Under the pieces are notes generated by a model that searched no databases, was not told the DNA's origin, and saw only the letters and a program-made list of their open reading frames with translations. The position numbers and the translations under genes were made by a program. Positions 8,131-16,087 of a DNA stretch of 34,013 nucleotides are shown piece by piece (the stretch's first letter is position 1; the number at the start of each line of letters is the position of its first letter). This stretch comes from JBAVVD01 sp049697115 (GTDB lineage Bacteria > Acidobacteriota > Aminicenantia > Aminicenantales > UBA4085): positions 1 through 34,013 of the forward strand of contig JBAVVD010000015.1 in the NCBI GenBank assembly GCA_049697115.1, in the 5' to 3' direction.

Positions 8131-9371
8131 GATACGGAATGCTCAGAGAGATCGTCAGTATGGCCATGGATTCCCTCCGCAGCCATAAGCTTCGGTCTTT
8201 TTTGACGCTCCTGGGAATCATGATCGGCGTCATGACGGTCATCGGCATGGTTTCCATCATCCAGGGTTTGAACCGCTCATTTCTGCGGGAACTCGAATCC
8301 GCCGGCTCGGACCTGATTCTGATCCAGAAATTTGACCCTGTCCGGATGGGTGAGCCGACGGAAGAGGAGCGGAAGAGGAAGGACCTCACCTATGAGGACG
8401 CCATGGCCCTGGAAAAAGAATGTCCGCTGGTCAAGGCTGTGGCTGTCGACCTCGTGGCCAATGTCTTCGAAAGCATTGAAATTAAATACCAGAATAAAAA
8501 GTCCGACAGCTCCTTCGTTCTCGGAATCAACGAGAAATTTCCCGTGGTCTATTCCATTTATCTACCCAAAGAAGGTCGGTTTTTAACGGAATCTGAGATC
8601 GCCCACTCCAGCCGTGTCTGCCTCCTCGGATTTGAAACAGCGGAAATCCTCTTCCCCCACACGAGCGCCATCGGCAAAGCAATTCGGATTGGACCTGAAA
8701 AATTCACCGTCGTCGGAGTGCTGAACAAACGGGGGCAGATTTTCGGCCAGAGCCGGGACAATTTCGTCGGCATCCCTATCTCAGCGCTCTTGAAATATTT
8801 TCCCTATGATCCTTCCTCCATCGAGATCGGGATCATTCCCAAAAAACACGGCACCATCCAGGAGACAATGGAGCAGGTCAACAACGTCCTCCGGAAAAGA
8901 AGGAAAGTCGGATTTGGAAAGCCCAATGACTTTGCCATTTACACCCAGGACACCATTCTCGATTTGTACAACCAGATTACGGGCGCAGCCTACATGGTCA
9001 TGATTGTCATTTCCTCCATAGGGCTTCTGGTGGGCGGAATCGGCGTCATGAACATCATGCTCGTCTCGGCCAAGGAGAGGACCCGGGAGATTGGCATCCG
9101 GAAAGCTCTCGGCGCCCGCTCCACCGACATCATGAAGCAGTTCCTGATTGAAGCCATGTTCCTGACGGGAACCGGCGGGATTCTGGGCACCCTGGTCGGA
9201 TTTGGGATCGCCTTTCTGGTCCGGGCGGTCACTCCCCTGCCGACCTCCGTAACCTCCTGGTCCGTGATCCTGGGACTGTTCGTTTCGGTCTCGGTCGGGC
9301 TGTTCTTCGGCATCTTTCCCGCACAGAAGGCTGCCAAGGTCGACCCGATCATCTCATTGCGCTACGAATAA
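8127..9371 (+). CDS. ABC transporter permease, MacB/FtsX type (second of a pair)
   Basis: The 414-residue paralogue of the preceding gene shares nearly the same opening segment (SMAMDSLRSHKLRSFLTLLG) and the same FtsX signature (GVMNIMLVSAKERTREIGIR, then KALGARSTDI). The fold is again one N-terminal helix, a MacB_PCD periplasmic domain with the FGQSRDNFVGIPI segment also found in its partner, and three C-terminal helices. The overlapping ATGA start/stop implies translational coupling. The pair looks like an old tandem duplication specialised into a heteromeric permease. The ATPase partner must be encoded elsewhere if the system works. Confidence 0.88.
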   Translation: MRYGMLREIVSMAMDSLRSHKLRSFLTLLGIMIGVMTVIGMVSIIQGLNRSFLRELESAGSDLILIQKFDPVRMGEPTEEERKRKDLTYEDAMALEKECPLVKAVAVDLVANVFESIEIKYQNKKSDSSFVLGINEKFPVVYSIYLPKEGRFLTESEIAHSSRVCLLGFETAEILFPHTSAIGKAIRIGPEKFTVVGVLNKRGQIFGQSRDNFVGIPISALLKYFPYDPSSIEIGIIPKKHGTIQETMEQVNNVLRKRRKVGFGKPNDFAIYTQDTILDLYNQITGAAYMVMIVISSIGLLVGGIGVMNIMLVSAKERTREIGIRKALGARSTDIMKQFLIEAMFLTGTGGILGTLVGFGIAFLVRAVTPLPTSVTSWSVILGLFVSVSVGLFFGIFPAQKAAKVDPIISLRYE

Positions 9372-9405
9372 AAAAGGGAAAGATTTAAAACCATTCCTTT
9401 TTTTT
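9370..9405. terminator. Bidirectional intrinsic terminator between convergent genes
   Basis: AAAAAAGGGAA (9370-9380) pairs, with one bulged G, with TTCC plus a T-run (9394-9405), leaving a 13-nt loop. It sits between the stops of the plus-strand permease and the minus-strand alaX, and gives a U-run downstream on either strand. The stem is A/T-rich, so strength is uncertain. Confidence 0.5.
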
Positions 9406-10639
9406 ATTTATCCAACGATAAATTCTTGATATATTCATAGGCTTTGGCGATGGCGGATTTGAGGTCGGCGGCGGGATCGCCGGCCAGCTCGACGAGCGAC
9501 GGACTTCCGCCCCCTTTGCCGCTGATCAGTGGGCCGGCGACCGGAATGAGTTTCCGCATGTCCAGATGGCAACTTTCCGAACAGGCCAGGACGAGATGCG
9601 CTCTCTCCTCCGTCTTGAGCCCGAACAGAACCACGTGGTCGCCTTTCTTGATGACGCTTAAAGCCAGCGAACGCACGCCTTGGACCGTTCGCCCCTCCAA
9701 AATATCCTTGATGACTCGGCCTTCCGCCTTCCGGATATAATCCAGAGCTTCATACGCGGCCAGTTTTTCTTCCAGCTTTCTTGCGGCCGTCTTAAAATTC
9801 TTCAACTCCTCCTTGAGTTTCTCGACAGAGGACAGGACGCTCTTTTCGCTCACCGTGAGCCGGGTCGAAAGCTGCCGGACGATTTGATTTTTCAAGGCAT
9901 AGTCCGCACAGGCCCTCCCGCCGCAGAGGAACTCGAACCGGAGGTTGTCTCTGATTTTTTCCCATTTGGCAATTTTGATGAGACCGACCTCGCCCGTCCT
10001 CCGGCAGTGCGTCCCACCGCAGGCGGAATGGTCAAATCCGTCCACCTCGACCACCCGGATCAGCCCCTCTTTTTTCGGCGGCCGCCGCAAAGGAACTTCA
10101 TGAATTTTCTCCTGAGGGATAAAATAAGTTTTGATTTCGCGGTCCTCGAAAACGATTTCATCGGCCCGCTGTTCCACCTTCTCGATCGCCTCTTCCGAAA
10201 TTTTGGAGAGGCCAATTTCAAGCGTGGAATATTCCTTCCCGAGATGGAAAGAACAGGTCTCGCCGTCCAGAACCTCGATAAAGCTCTGGGAAAGGATGTG
10301 CTGGCCCGAATGCTGCTGCATGTGGTCGAAGCGCGTCGGCCAGTCGATTTTGCCGGTGACCCTGTCTGCGGATATTTCTTCTTTAAGAACATGGATGATT
10401 TTTTCTCCGGCCGCGCCGCCTTCGACAACCGCGACGACTTCACTGCCGTTGATCGTCCCTCGGTCCGCAGGCTGGCCCCCAGACTCCGGATAAAAACAGG
10501 TTCGGTCGAGGACAACCGCCGGCTGATTTTCGTGCACGTATTTTTCTATGAGGGCCGCTTCGAACTTCGTCTGATAGGCGTTTTCAAAATAAATTTTCTG
10601 TGTTCCTGTTTTGCCTGAATCCTGTTTTTTGTCTTCCAT
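9404..10639 (-). CDS. alaX: AlaX-type alanyl-tRNA editing protein with DHHA1 domain
   Basis: The 411-residue protein corresponds to the C-terminal part of alanyl-tRNA synthetase without the aminoacylation domain. Residues 1-100 form the AlaRS-like beta-barrel (TCFYPESGGQPADRG). The editing site follows with zinc ligands H110 and H114 (HMQQHSGQHILSQ) and C207 and H211 (ACGGTHCRRTG). A coiled coil lies at about 255-300, and a C-terminal DHHA1 domain ends with the glycine-rich GKGGGSPSL. Known members of this long class (AlaX-L) hydrolyse Ser-tRNA(Ala) or Gly-tRNA(Ala) made in error. It is probably transcribed alone or from within the structured region upstream. The ribosome binding site before 10639 is weak. 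Confidence 0.88.
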   Translation of the reverse strand: MEDKKQDSGKTGTQKIYFENAYQTKFEAALIEKYVHENQPAVVLDRTCFYPESGGQPADRGTINGSEVVAVVEGGAAGEKIIHVLKEEISADRVTGKIDWPTRFDHMQQHSGQHILSQSFIEVLDGETCSFHLGKEYSTLEIGLSKISEEAIEKVEQRADEIVFEDREIKTYFIPQEKIHEVPLRRPPKKEGLIRVVEVDGFDHSACGGTHCRRTGEVGLIKIAKWEKIRDNLRFEFLCGGRACADYALKNQIVRQLSTRLTVSEKSVLSSVEKLKEELKNFKTAARKLEEKLAAYEALDYIRKAEGRVIKDILEGRTVQGVRSLALSVIKKGDHVVLFGLKTEERAHLVLACSESCHLDMRKLIPVAGPLISGKGGGSPSLVELAGDPAADLKSAIAKAYEYIKNLSLDK

Positions 10640-11045
10640 TTTTGACCGCTCAAAATAATATTTTATTTGTTAATAATTTACCTCATTTCTGCAGTTTTAA
10701 AAACCCCTTTTCTTGAATAAAACTTATTCGTCTTCTCAACTGTGTCCGTGAATCTCTTTCTCAAGCCCGCTTTCCAAAACCCCGGAAATTATTACGGACG
10801 CAATAAGTAAAGTTACAATCTTTGATCGGCGCTGAGGCCTCCCTCAAGCCCTCGTAGCGGAGGAGGGCCCCATCGGCTTATCCGATGGGGGGAACCGACG
10901 GGACTGGTTCCCCGGGGTTCGGGGGCTGAGGGAGGCCCCAGCGCCGTATATATTCTGTCACGTCATTTATTGCGTTCGTATTAGAATTGAAGTGATTCCT
11001 GCAGAATTTCGGAAATACGTGCGGTGTCCCCGTATTCAAGCGTGT
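10640..11045. other. 406-bp intergenic region upstream of alaX
   Basis: No coding region is seen. 10640-10792 is AT-rich with no strong promoter that I could identify. 10793-10980 is the structured inverted-repeat element described separately. 10981-11045 is the short 3' flank of the DUF401 gene and holds nothing recognisable. Confidence 0.6.
10793..10980. repeat. Structured inverted-repeat element (possible repeat family or RNA element)
   Basis: The ends TACGGACGCAATAA (10793-10806) and TTATTGCGTTCGTA (10967-10980) are inverted repeats with one mismatch in 14. Inside, GGCGCTGAGGCCTCCCTCA (10828-10846) pairs with 10927-10945 at 18 of 19 positions. That stem encloses three consecutive hairpins: CCCTC/GAGGG (10849-10853/10863-10867), CCCCATCGG/CCGATGGGG (10868-10876/10882-10890, loop CTTAT) and GGAACC/GGTTCC (10891-10896/10906-10911). 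The fold is a closed multi-branch structure of very high G+C inside an AT-rich gap. No tRNA features fit. A MITE/REP-like repeat is most likely; a structured RNA is the alternative. Confidence 0.7.
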
Positions 11046-12275
11046 TTAAAGAATGCGAAAGAAGAGGAGCACCAGAAACGCGGCGGCAAAAATCACGCTC
11101 ACCGGCCAGAAGAGGATTTTGTACACATCCCGCATCTCGGCTTTGAAATAATCCGCCGTTAAAACCAGACAGAAATGGGCGGGAGACAGAAGAATCCCCA
11201 CGAATCCGCTGACATAGGCAAACATCAGAAGAACCATGTCCGGATTCCCTTTGCCGATAATGGGCAGGAGCAGAGGGAAAGCGATGGCCACAAAAGCCTG
11301 GTTCACACCGGTGAGGAGTCCGACAAAAAAGGGCGCGGCAAATAGAAGGAAATAGGCAGAAAGCCCGTGAGGGGGGAAGACGTGGACTACGGAATCCAGA
11401 GCCCCGGAGACTTCAAGGATTCGCTTGAAAACCATCAGAGCGGCCGTCAGCAGAACAATCTTCAGGGAAATGCTCTTGAGAATGACTGTAATCCTCTCTT
11501 TGACGTTCATCCGGGCAAAAGCCTGGGTCAGGAAGCTGGCAATCCCGAGAGAGAGTAACATGCTGAGCCTGAAAACAAAAATAAGAATGATTGTCAGGAA
11601 AATGGGCCAGAGGCTGAAAAAGACATCGACAAAATCCTGCCACCGTCCCTTGTTGTTGTTCTCCCTCGGGAGGTAAGGGACATGCCTGAAAAGAACGACA
11701 AGCCCGGCCGCAGCGGCGAGGACAGTGAAGGGAAACTGATGAAAGCAGATTTTTTTAACAGGAACCTGAAGGATGGCCGCAGCCAGGATGAGGTTGACAT
11801 ACATGGGCCAACTGTATTCCCAGATATGGCGGAACCAGTAGTTGAAAAAGGTTTTCCAGGCCGGGGTCAGTTTCCAGCGGCGCCCCGCCTCCTCCACGAT
11901 CGGCGCGCCCATCATCGCGCCGGCCATCATCGGAAGAAGCCCGATAAAAGCCGAGGGGATGGCCAGAATGAGACGCGGGTCCCGGACGATGTTCTTCAGG
12001 CCGTCAACCATCCTGCGAAAATTGCCGCGCACCTGGAGAAAATACATCAGATAGAGGACGAGGATGATGATCCCGACAAGGTTGAGCGTTTCCCCGGAAA
12101 CAAGGGCGCTGAGAACATTTTTCCCAAAAGCTTTGACAGGCAGCCCGAACAGCACAGCCGTCAGACAGGTATCCAGAAAAAGGACAAGTCCCAGGTCCCA
12201 TTTCTTCTTGATTAGGTAAAGAAGAACGATGATGATGAGCGCAATTTTCAGTATGACCGCCATAAATGGAGACAC
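11046..12275 (-). CDS. DUF401 family integral membrane protein, probable transporter
   Basis: The 409-residue protein is hydrophobic throughout, with about ten membrane helices (for example LKIALIIIVLLYLIKK, NLVGIIILVLYLMYFLQV and VLAAAAGLVVLFRHVPYL). It carries the conserved DUF401 stretches RLILAIPSAFIGLLPMMAGA, then MMGAPIVEEA, and a C-terminal LLSPAHFCLVLTADYF segment. I recognise it as DUF401 (PF04165), an uncharacterised family thought to resemble ion/organic-anion permeases. The start is a GTG at 12275 with AAGGA about 10 nt upstream; an internal ATG at 12263 lacks one. It follows RNase HIII after a 122-bp gap containing a hairpin. Substrate unknown; an organic acid would fit the neighbouring CoA-transferase, but that is inference. 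Confidence 0.8.
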   Translation of the reverse strand: MSPFMAVILKIALIIIVLLYLIKKKWDLGLVLFLDTCLTAVLFGLPVKAFGKNVLSALVSGETLNLVGIIILVLYLMYFLQVRGNFRRMVDGLKNIVRDPRLILAIPSAFIGLLPMMAGAMMGAPIVEEAGRRWKLTPAWKTFFNYWFRHIWEYSWPMYVNLILAAAILQVPVKKICFHQFPFTVLAAAAGLVVLFRHVPYLPRENNNKGRWQDFVDVFFSLWPIFLTIILIFVFRLSMLLSLGIASFLTQAFARMNVKERITVILKSISLKIVLLTAALMVFKRILEVSGALDSVVHVFPPHGLSAYFLLFAAPFFVGLLTGVNQAFVAIAFPLLLPIIGKGNPDMVLLMFAYVSGFVGILLSPAHFCLVLTADYFKAEMRDVYKILFWPVSVIFAAAFLVLLFFRIL

Positions 12276-12372
12276 AGTGCTAATTTCCTTATGTGAACAA
12301 ATAAATAAGATACATTCCTTCTGTCCATTCGCATCGGAGATCCATGCGAGTGGTCTGATTCATTTTGAAATC

Positions 12373-12393
12373 AATCGGGAAGCGTTCCCGATT
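12373..12393 (-). terminator. Perfect hairpin just after the RNase HIII stop
   Basis: AATCGGGAA and TTCCCGATT are perfect 9-bp arms around a 3-nt loop, beginning a few bases after the rnhC stop at 12398. No long U-run follows on the minus strand, so it may be a weak terminator or a transcript-end stabiliser. Confidence 0.4.
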
Positions 12394-12397
12394 TAAT

Positions 12398-13090
12398 TTA
12401 ATGTCCATTTGAAGGCTCCTGTTCCCGGCCGACAAGGTCAAGAATTCTGGGTGTAATTTTAAAGTGTCTCTTGGCCACCTTGTCCAGAACATCTGCGCCG
12501 CGGAGGCGGACGAGCTTCAAACCGGCTTCCTCGGTTAGATGGGAGGCCCCTTTGGGAAGGTCCACGCCAATATCTTGCGAAAGAAAATAGAGGCGTTTTA
12601 AAAACTCCGCTCTGGCCAGAATCGAGGCCGCCGCCACAGCCAAGTCCTCCTCGGCCTTGGGCCTCTGAATGAGCTCAATGTTCCGACCCTTTTTCATTAA
12701 GGCGTTGACGACATAAAGCCGGTCACCGAACTGGTCGGTGATGGCTTTGGTGACGTGAACCTCCTCCAGAATATTCTCAATGGCCCTGGCGTGTCCCCAC
12801 GCCAGCAGACGGTTGAGGTTCCGAAGCTTTTCGTAAAGAGCGTTGTATCTTTCCGGCCCGATCGTCACGATGGAATGTTTATAGCCGTTCTTTATTATCT
12901 CCGCCAATTCCCGGACCCGGTTGTCCGAAAATTTCTTGCAGTCCTTGACGCCCAGCTCCTTGAGGACAGGTTGCTGCTCATCCGGCAGGAATACGCCGGC
13001 CACGACCAGCGGGCCGAAGTAGTCGCCCTTTCCGGACTCGTCGGTCCCGATATGCCCTTTTTCCGGCGGAAACAGAACGGACTGCTGCAT
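12398..13090 (-). CDS. rnhC: Ribonuclease HIII
   Basis: The 230-residue protein has the signature GTDESGKGDYFGPLVVAG with catalytic D17 and E18, the third acid probably D119 (AITDQFGDR) and the fourth probably D149 (AEEDLAVAAASILAR). It cleaves the RNA strand of RNA/DNA hybrids. GTDESGKGDYFGP is typical of RNase HIII and not RNase HII. The Bacillus-type enzyme has an additional N-terminal TBP-like substrate-binding domain of about 80 residues; here the nuclease core begins almost at the N-terminus, so that domain is absent or extremely reduced. The ATG overlaps the CoA-transferase stop (ATGA), so the two genes are coupled. Confidence 0.9.
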   Translation of the reverse strand: MQQSVLFPPEKGHIGTDESGKGDYFGPLVVAGVFLPDEQQPVLKELGVKDCKKFSDNRVRELAEIIKNGYKHSIVTIGPERYNALYEKLRNLNRLLAWGHARAIENILEEVHVTKAITDQFGDRLYVVNALMKKGRNIELIQRPKAEEDLAVAAASILARAEFLKRLYFLSQDIGVDLPKGASHLTEEAGLKLVRLRGADVLDKVAKRHFKITPRILDLVGREQEPSNGH

Positions 13091-14388
13091 CAGCGGAGCA
13101 AATTGCGCGCCTTGGCTTCCTTGATGAGATCCGGCCTGAACTTGGGATGAGCGATATTAATGAGGGCCAATGTCCGCTCATGCAGGTTCTTGCCGTGGAG
13201 GTTGGCCACACCGTATTCGGTGACGACATAGTGGATATCCCCTCTGGTCGTCACCACACCTGCCCCTTTCTTAAGAAAAGGAACAATTCTGGACATTTCT
13301 CCTTCTTTGGCCGTTGAGGGAAGGGCGATGATTGGCTTTCCGTTCCTGGAATGGGCTGCTCCGCGGATGAAATCCACCTGGCCGCCGAAGCCGGAGTAGA
13401 TAAACGTGCCAATGGAGTCAGAGCAAACCTGGCCTGTAATGTCCACCTCAATCGCCGAGTTGATAGCCACCATATTGTCATTGCGGGCGACATTGAAAGG
13501 ATGGTTCGTATAATCCGTAGGGTGAGCCTCAAAAATGGGATTATTGTCCGCGAAATCATAGAGCTTTAAGGTTCCGAGGATAAAGGTCAGGATGATCTTC
13601 CCCGGATGGAATGTTTTCCGGGCGCCGGTGATGATTCCGGCTTCGATGGCTTCCATCACACCATCTGAAACCATCTCCGTATGGATTCCCAAATCCCGCC
13701 GGCCTTTCAACGATGCCAGCACGGCATCAGGGATCCCACCGATTCCCAGCTGCAGGGTGCATCCATCCTCGATCAGATCGGCGATAAATTTCCCGATTTT
13801 CTGCTCCACTTCAGTGGCCGGACTATTTTCAAGTTGAGGAAGGTCCTCCGAGATTTCGACCACCTTATGCACCCGAGAGACATGGATAAAAGAGTCGCCG
13901 AGCACCCGCGGCATCTTGTCATTCACCTGGGCGATGACGATCTTGGCTTTTTCCGCCGCCGCTTTAGAAGCCAGCACCTCCACCCCGAAACTCATGAATC
14001 CGTGTTCGTCCGGCGGGGAAAGATGAAGCATTGCCACATCCAGTGGAAGAAGCCCCGAATAGAAAAGCCCGGGAATTTGATGCAGGAAAATGGGGACATA
14101 GTCCGCCCGCCCTTCATTAATGGCTTTTCTGTCCGCAGGCCCGACAAACAATGAATTGTGGCGGAAGTGTCCTTCCATTTCCGGCCTGGAGAGAGGATCT
14201 TCTCCCATCAAGAGCACATGGGTCAATTCGACTCCCTCGAGCTCTTCTTTCCGTTCCGCGAGAGATTTCATCAAAACATACGGCGTCGCCGCATTCCCGC
14301 TGATATAGACTCTATCGCGGCTGTCAATCGCGCGGACCGCTTCTTCCGCAGTCACAAGCTTCTTTTTGTAATCATCCACCCAGCTCAT
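13090..14388 (-). CDS. Acetyl-CoA hydrolase/transferase family CoA-transferase (4-hydroxybutyrate or butyrate:acetate type)
   Basis: The 432-residue protein matches family I acyl-CoA:acetate CoA-transferases in length and motifs: HLSPPDEHGFMSFGVEV, GIGGIPDAVLASL, the catalytic Glu in HTEMVSDGVMEA at residue 238, and SGFGGQVDFIRGAA. Glu238 coincides with the catalytic glutamate known for 4-hydroxybutyrate CoA-transferase, where it forms the gamma-glutamyl-CoA thioester. The enzyme exchanges CoA between acyl-CoA and a carboxylate such as acetate; the precise acyl substrate is not visible. GGGAGG lies about 7 nt before the ATG. A strong extended -10 promoter lies about 90 bp upstream, so it may be transcribed both from that site and by readthrough from the redox genes. 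Confidence 0.85.
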   Translation of the reverse strand: MSWVDDYKKKLVTAEEAVRAIDSRDRVYISGNAATPYVLMKSLAERKEELEGVELTHVLLMGEDPLSRPEMEGHFRHNSLFVGPADRKAINEGRADYVPIFLHQIPGLFYSGLLPLDVAMLHLSPPDEHGFMSFGVEVLASKAAAEKAKIVIAQVNDKMPRVLGDSFIHVSRVHKVVEISEDLPQLENSPATEVEQKIGKFIADLIEDGCTLQLGIGGIPDAVLASLKGRRDLGIHTEMVSDGVMEAIEAGIITGARKTFHPGKIILTFILGTLKLYDFADNNPIFEAHPTDYTNHPFNVARNDNMVAINSAIEVDITGQVCSDSIGTFIYSGFGGQVDFIRGAAHSRNGKPIIALPSTAKEGEMSRIVPFLKKGAGVVTTRGDIHYVVTEYGVANLHGKNLHERTLALINIAHPKFRPDLIKEAKARNLLR

Positions 14389-14474
14389 CTCAATCCTCCC
14401 TATTGGTATAAACTCTAAACAACAAACATGACTCGCTCCCCTGGCAGGAAATATATGCTTTAAATAATGAATTT

Positions 14475-14483
14475 ATTATAGCA
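14475..14483 (-). promoter_or_regulatory. Extended -10 promoter upstream of the CoA-transferase
   Basis: The minus strand reads TGCTATAAT: a perfect -10 hexamer preceded by the TGN extension. The position 17 bp further upstream (TACATA) matches -35 at three of six bases, which is acceptable for extended -10 promoters. Predicted transcription start is near 14468, leaving a leader of about 80 nt. Confidence 0.55.
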
Positions 14484-14503
14484 GTCTGTTCACTGTTTAT
14501 GTA

Positions 14504-16012
14504 TTATTTCTTTCCTCTTTTTAAATATTGATCCATTTCATAGGCGGCGGTCCGTCCGTCTCCCATGGCCAGAATCACAGTGGCGCCTCCTCGAATAATA
14601 TCACCTCCGGCATATACACCTTCGAGGTTTGTAGCCATAGTGTTCCAGTCCACTTCGACATTCCCCCACTTTCCCATCTTCAGACCGGGAGTGGTTTGAG
14701 GGATCAAGGGATTTGGACTCTGGCCGATAGCCACTACGACCAGATCGACTTCCGTGATGAATTCGGATCCCTGAATCGGGACCGGCCGACGCCTCCCGGA
14801 TGAATCGGGCTCTCCGAGCTCCATGCGAAGGCACTCCATGGCCTTCACGCGGCCTTTTTCATCCCCGATATATCGGATCGGCGTTGTTAGAAAATGAAAC
14901 TCGATTCCTTCCTCCTCGGCATGTTTGACTTCTTCAACCCGCGCAGGCATCTCCACCCGTGAGCGGCGGTAGATGATGGCGGCCAGTTCGGCTCCAAGCC
15001 TCTTGGCTATCCGCACAGAGTCTATGGCCACATTTCCTCCGCCGATTACCGCGGCTCTTCTCGCATTGCACACGGGCGTGTCGTATTCAGGAAAGTCATA
15101 AGCCCGCATGAGATTCACCCGCGTCAGGTATTCATTGGCCGAATATACACCGACCAGGTTTTCGCCGGGGATCTTCATGAAATTCGGAAGTCCGGCTCCT
15201 GAGCCGATAAAAAAGGCTTCATAACCCTCTTTTTTCAAATCTTCTATGGTGGCGGTCTTTCCGACAACAAAACTTGTTTTGATCTCCACTCCGAGCTTTT
15301 TCAGGTATTCCACTTCGGATTTGAGGATGGCTTTGGGGAGGCGGAACTCGGGAATGCCGTAAACCAGGACTCCTCCCGAAATATGAAGGGCTTCAAAGAT
15401 GGTCACCTGATGTCCTTTTTTGGCCAGTCCGCCGGCTACGGTCAGGCCAGCCGGACCGGCGCCGATAATCGCCGCTTTCCGGCCCGTGGAAGGGGGAAGC
15501 GGCGGGATGTAAACCTCTCCTTCGAATCTCTCGTAATCGGAAACGAACCGTTCCAGATTGCCGATCGCCACGGGAACTCCGGATGCCTTTTTCATCGTGC
15601 AGACAACCTCGCACTGAGTTTCCTGGGGACAGACGCGGCCGCAAATGGCGGGCAGAGAGTTCGTCTCTTTGATCTTTCTGACACTGGCGATGAAATCGCC
15701 CTTCTCGACGAACTTGACAAAGCTGGGGATATCGATGGACACAGGACAGCCGGTCACACATTGAGGATTGGCGCAGTCCAGGCAGCGCTGGGCTTCGAGC
15801 CGCGCTTGTTCCTTGATGAGTCCGAGGTTGACTTCCCTGAAATCCTTGTTTCTTTCTTCCGCTTCGCGCTCAGGCATTTTCTGGCGGGGAATCTTCATCC
15901 GCTCTTTAACAGGGATGGCTTTGCGCAGTTCCTTCCTCCATTCTTTGTCGAACTCCGCCTTAAGCCTTGCCTTGAGCTCAGGCGCCAATTCTTTCTTTTC
16001 TTCACTCATCAT
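14504..16012 (-). CDS. nfnB: NfnB/GltD-like FAD- and NADPH-binding oxidoreductase (glutamate synthase small-subunit homologue)
   Basis: The 502-residue protein has an N-terminal Fer4_20-type domain with two [4Fe-4S] cluster sets (C77, C80, C85, C89 and C124, C128, C134, C138). A first GAGPAGL dinucleotide site for FAD follows at 184-190, and a second GGGNVAID site for NADPH at about 310. GltD-like proteins with an NfnA partner form the NADH-dependent reduced ferredoxin:NADP+ oxidoreductase, which couples NADPH oxidation to ferredoxin and NAD+ reduction by flavin bifurcation. The partner gene lies 75 bp upstream and no glutamate synthase large subunit is present. NfnB is therefore more likely than a true GltD, though sulfide dehydrogenase SudA-type assignments are close relatives. 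Confidence 0.83.
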   Translation of the reverse strand: MMSEEKKELAPELKARLKAEFDKEWRKELRKAIPVKERMKIPRQKMPEREAEERNKDFREVNLGLIKEQARLEAQRCLDCANPQCVTGCPVSIDIPSFVKFVEKGDFIASVRKIKETNSLPAICGRVCPQETQCEVVCTMKKASGVPVAIGNLERFVSDYERFEGEVYIPPLPPSTGRKAAIIGAGPAGLTVAGGLAKKGHQVTIFEALHISGGVLVYGIPEFRLPKAILKSEVEYLKKLGVEIKTSFVVGKTATIEDLKKEGYEAFFIGSGAGLPNFMKIPGENLVGVYSANEYLTRVNLMRAYDFPEYDTPVCNARRAAVIGGGNVAIDSVRIAKRLGAELAAIIYRRSRVEMPARVEEVKHAEEEGIEFHFLTTPIRYIGDEKGRVKAMECLRMELGEPDSSGRRRPVPIQGSEFITEVDLVVVAIGQSPNPLIPQTTPGLKMGKWGNVEVDWNTMATNLEGVYAGGDIIRGGATVILAMGDGRTAAYEMDQYLKRGKK

Positions 16013-16087
16013 CGATACTCTTTAAAACGGGGACATAATACTCATTTCCCGAATTCATCAAATCCACGAACACAAACCGAATAATGG

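Noticed and set aside
10793..10980. tRNA or known riboswitch in the structured element
   Set aside because: No acceptor stem with CCA-compatible end, no T-loop GTTCRANNC arrangement and no anticodon arm of the right size; I could not match it to a riboswitch class.
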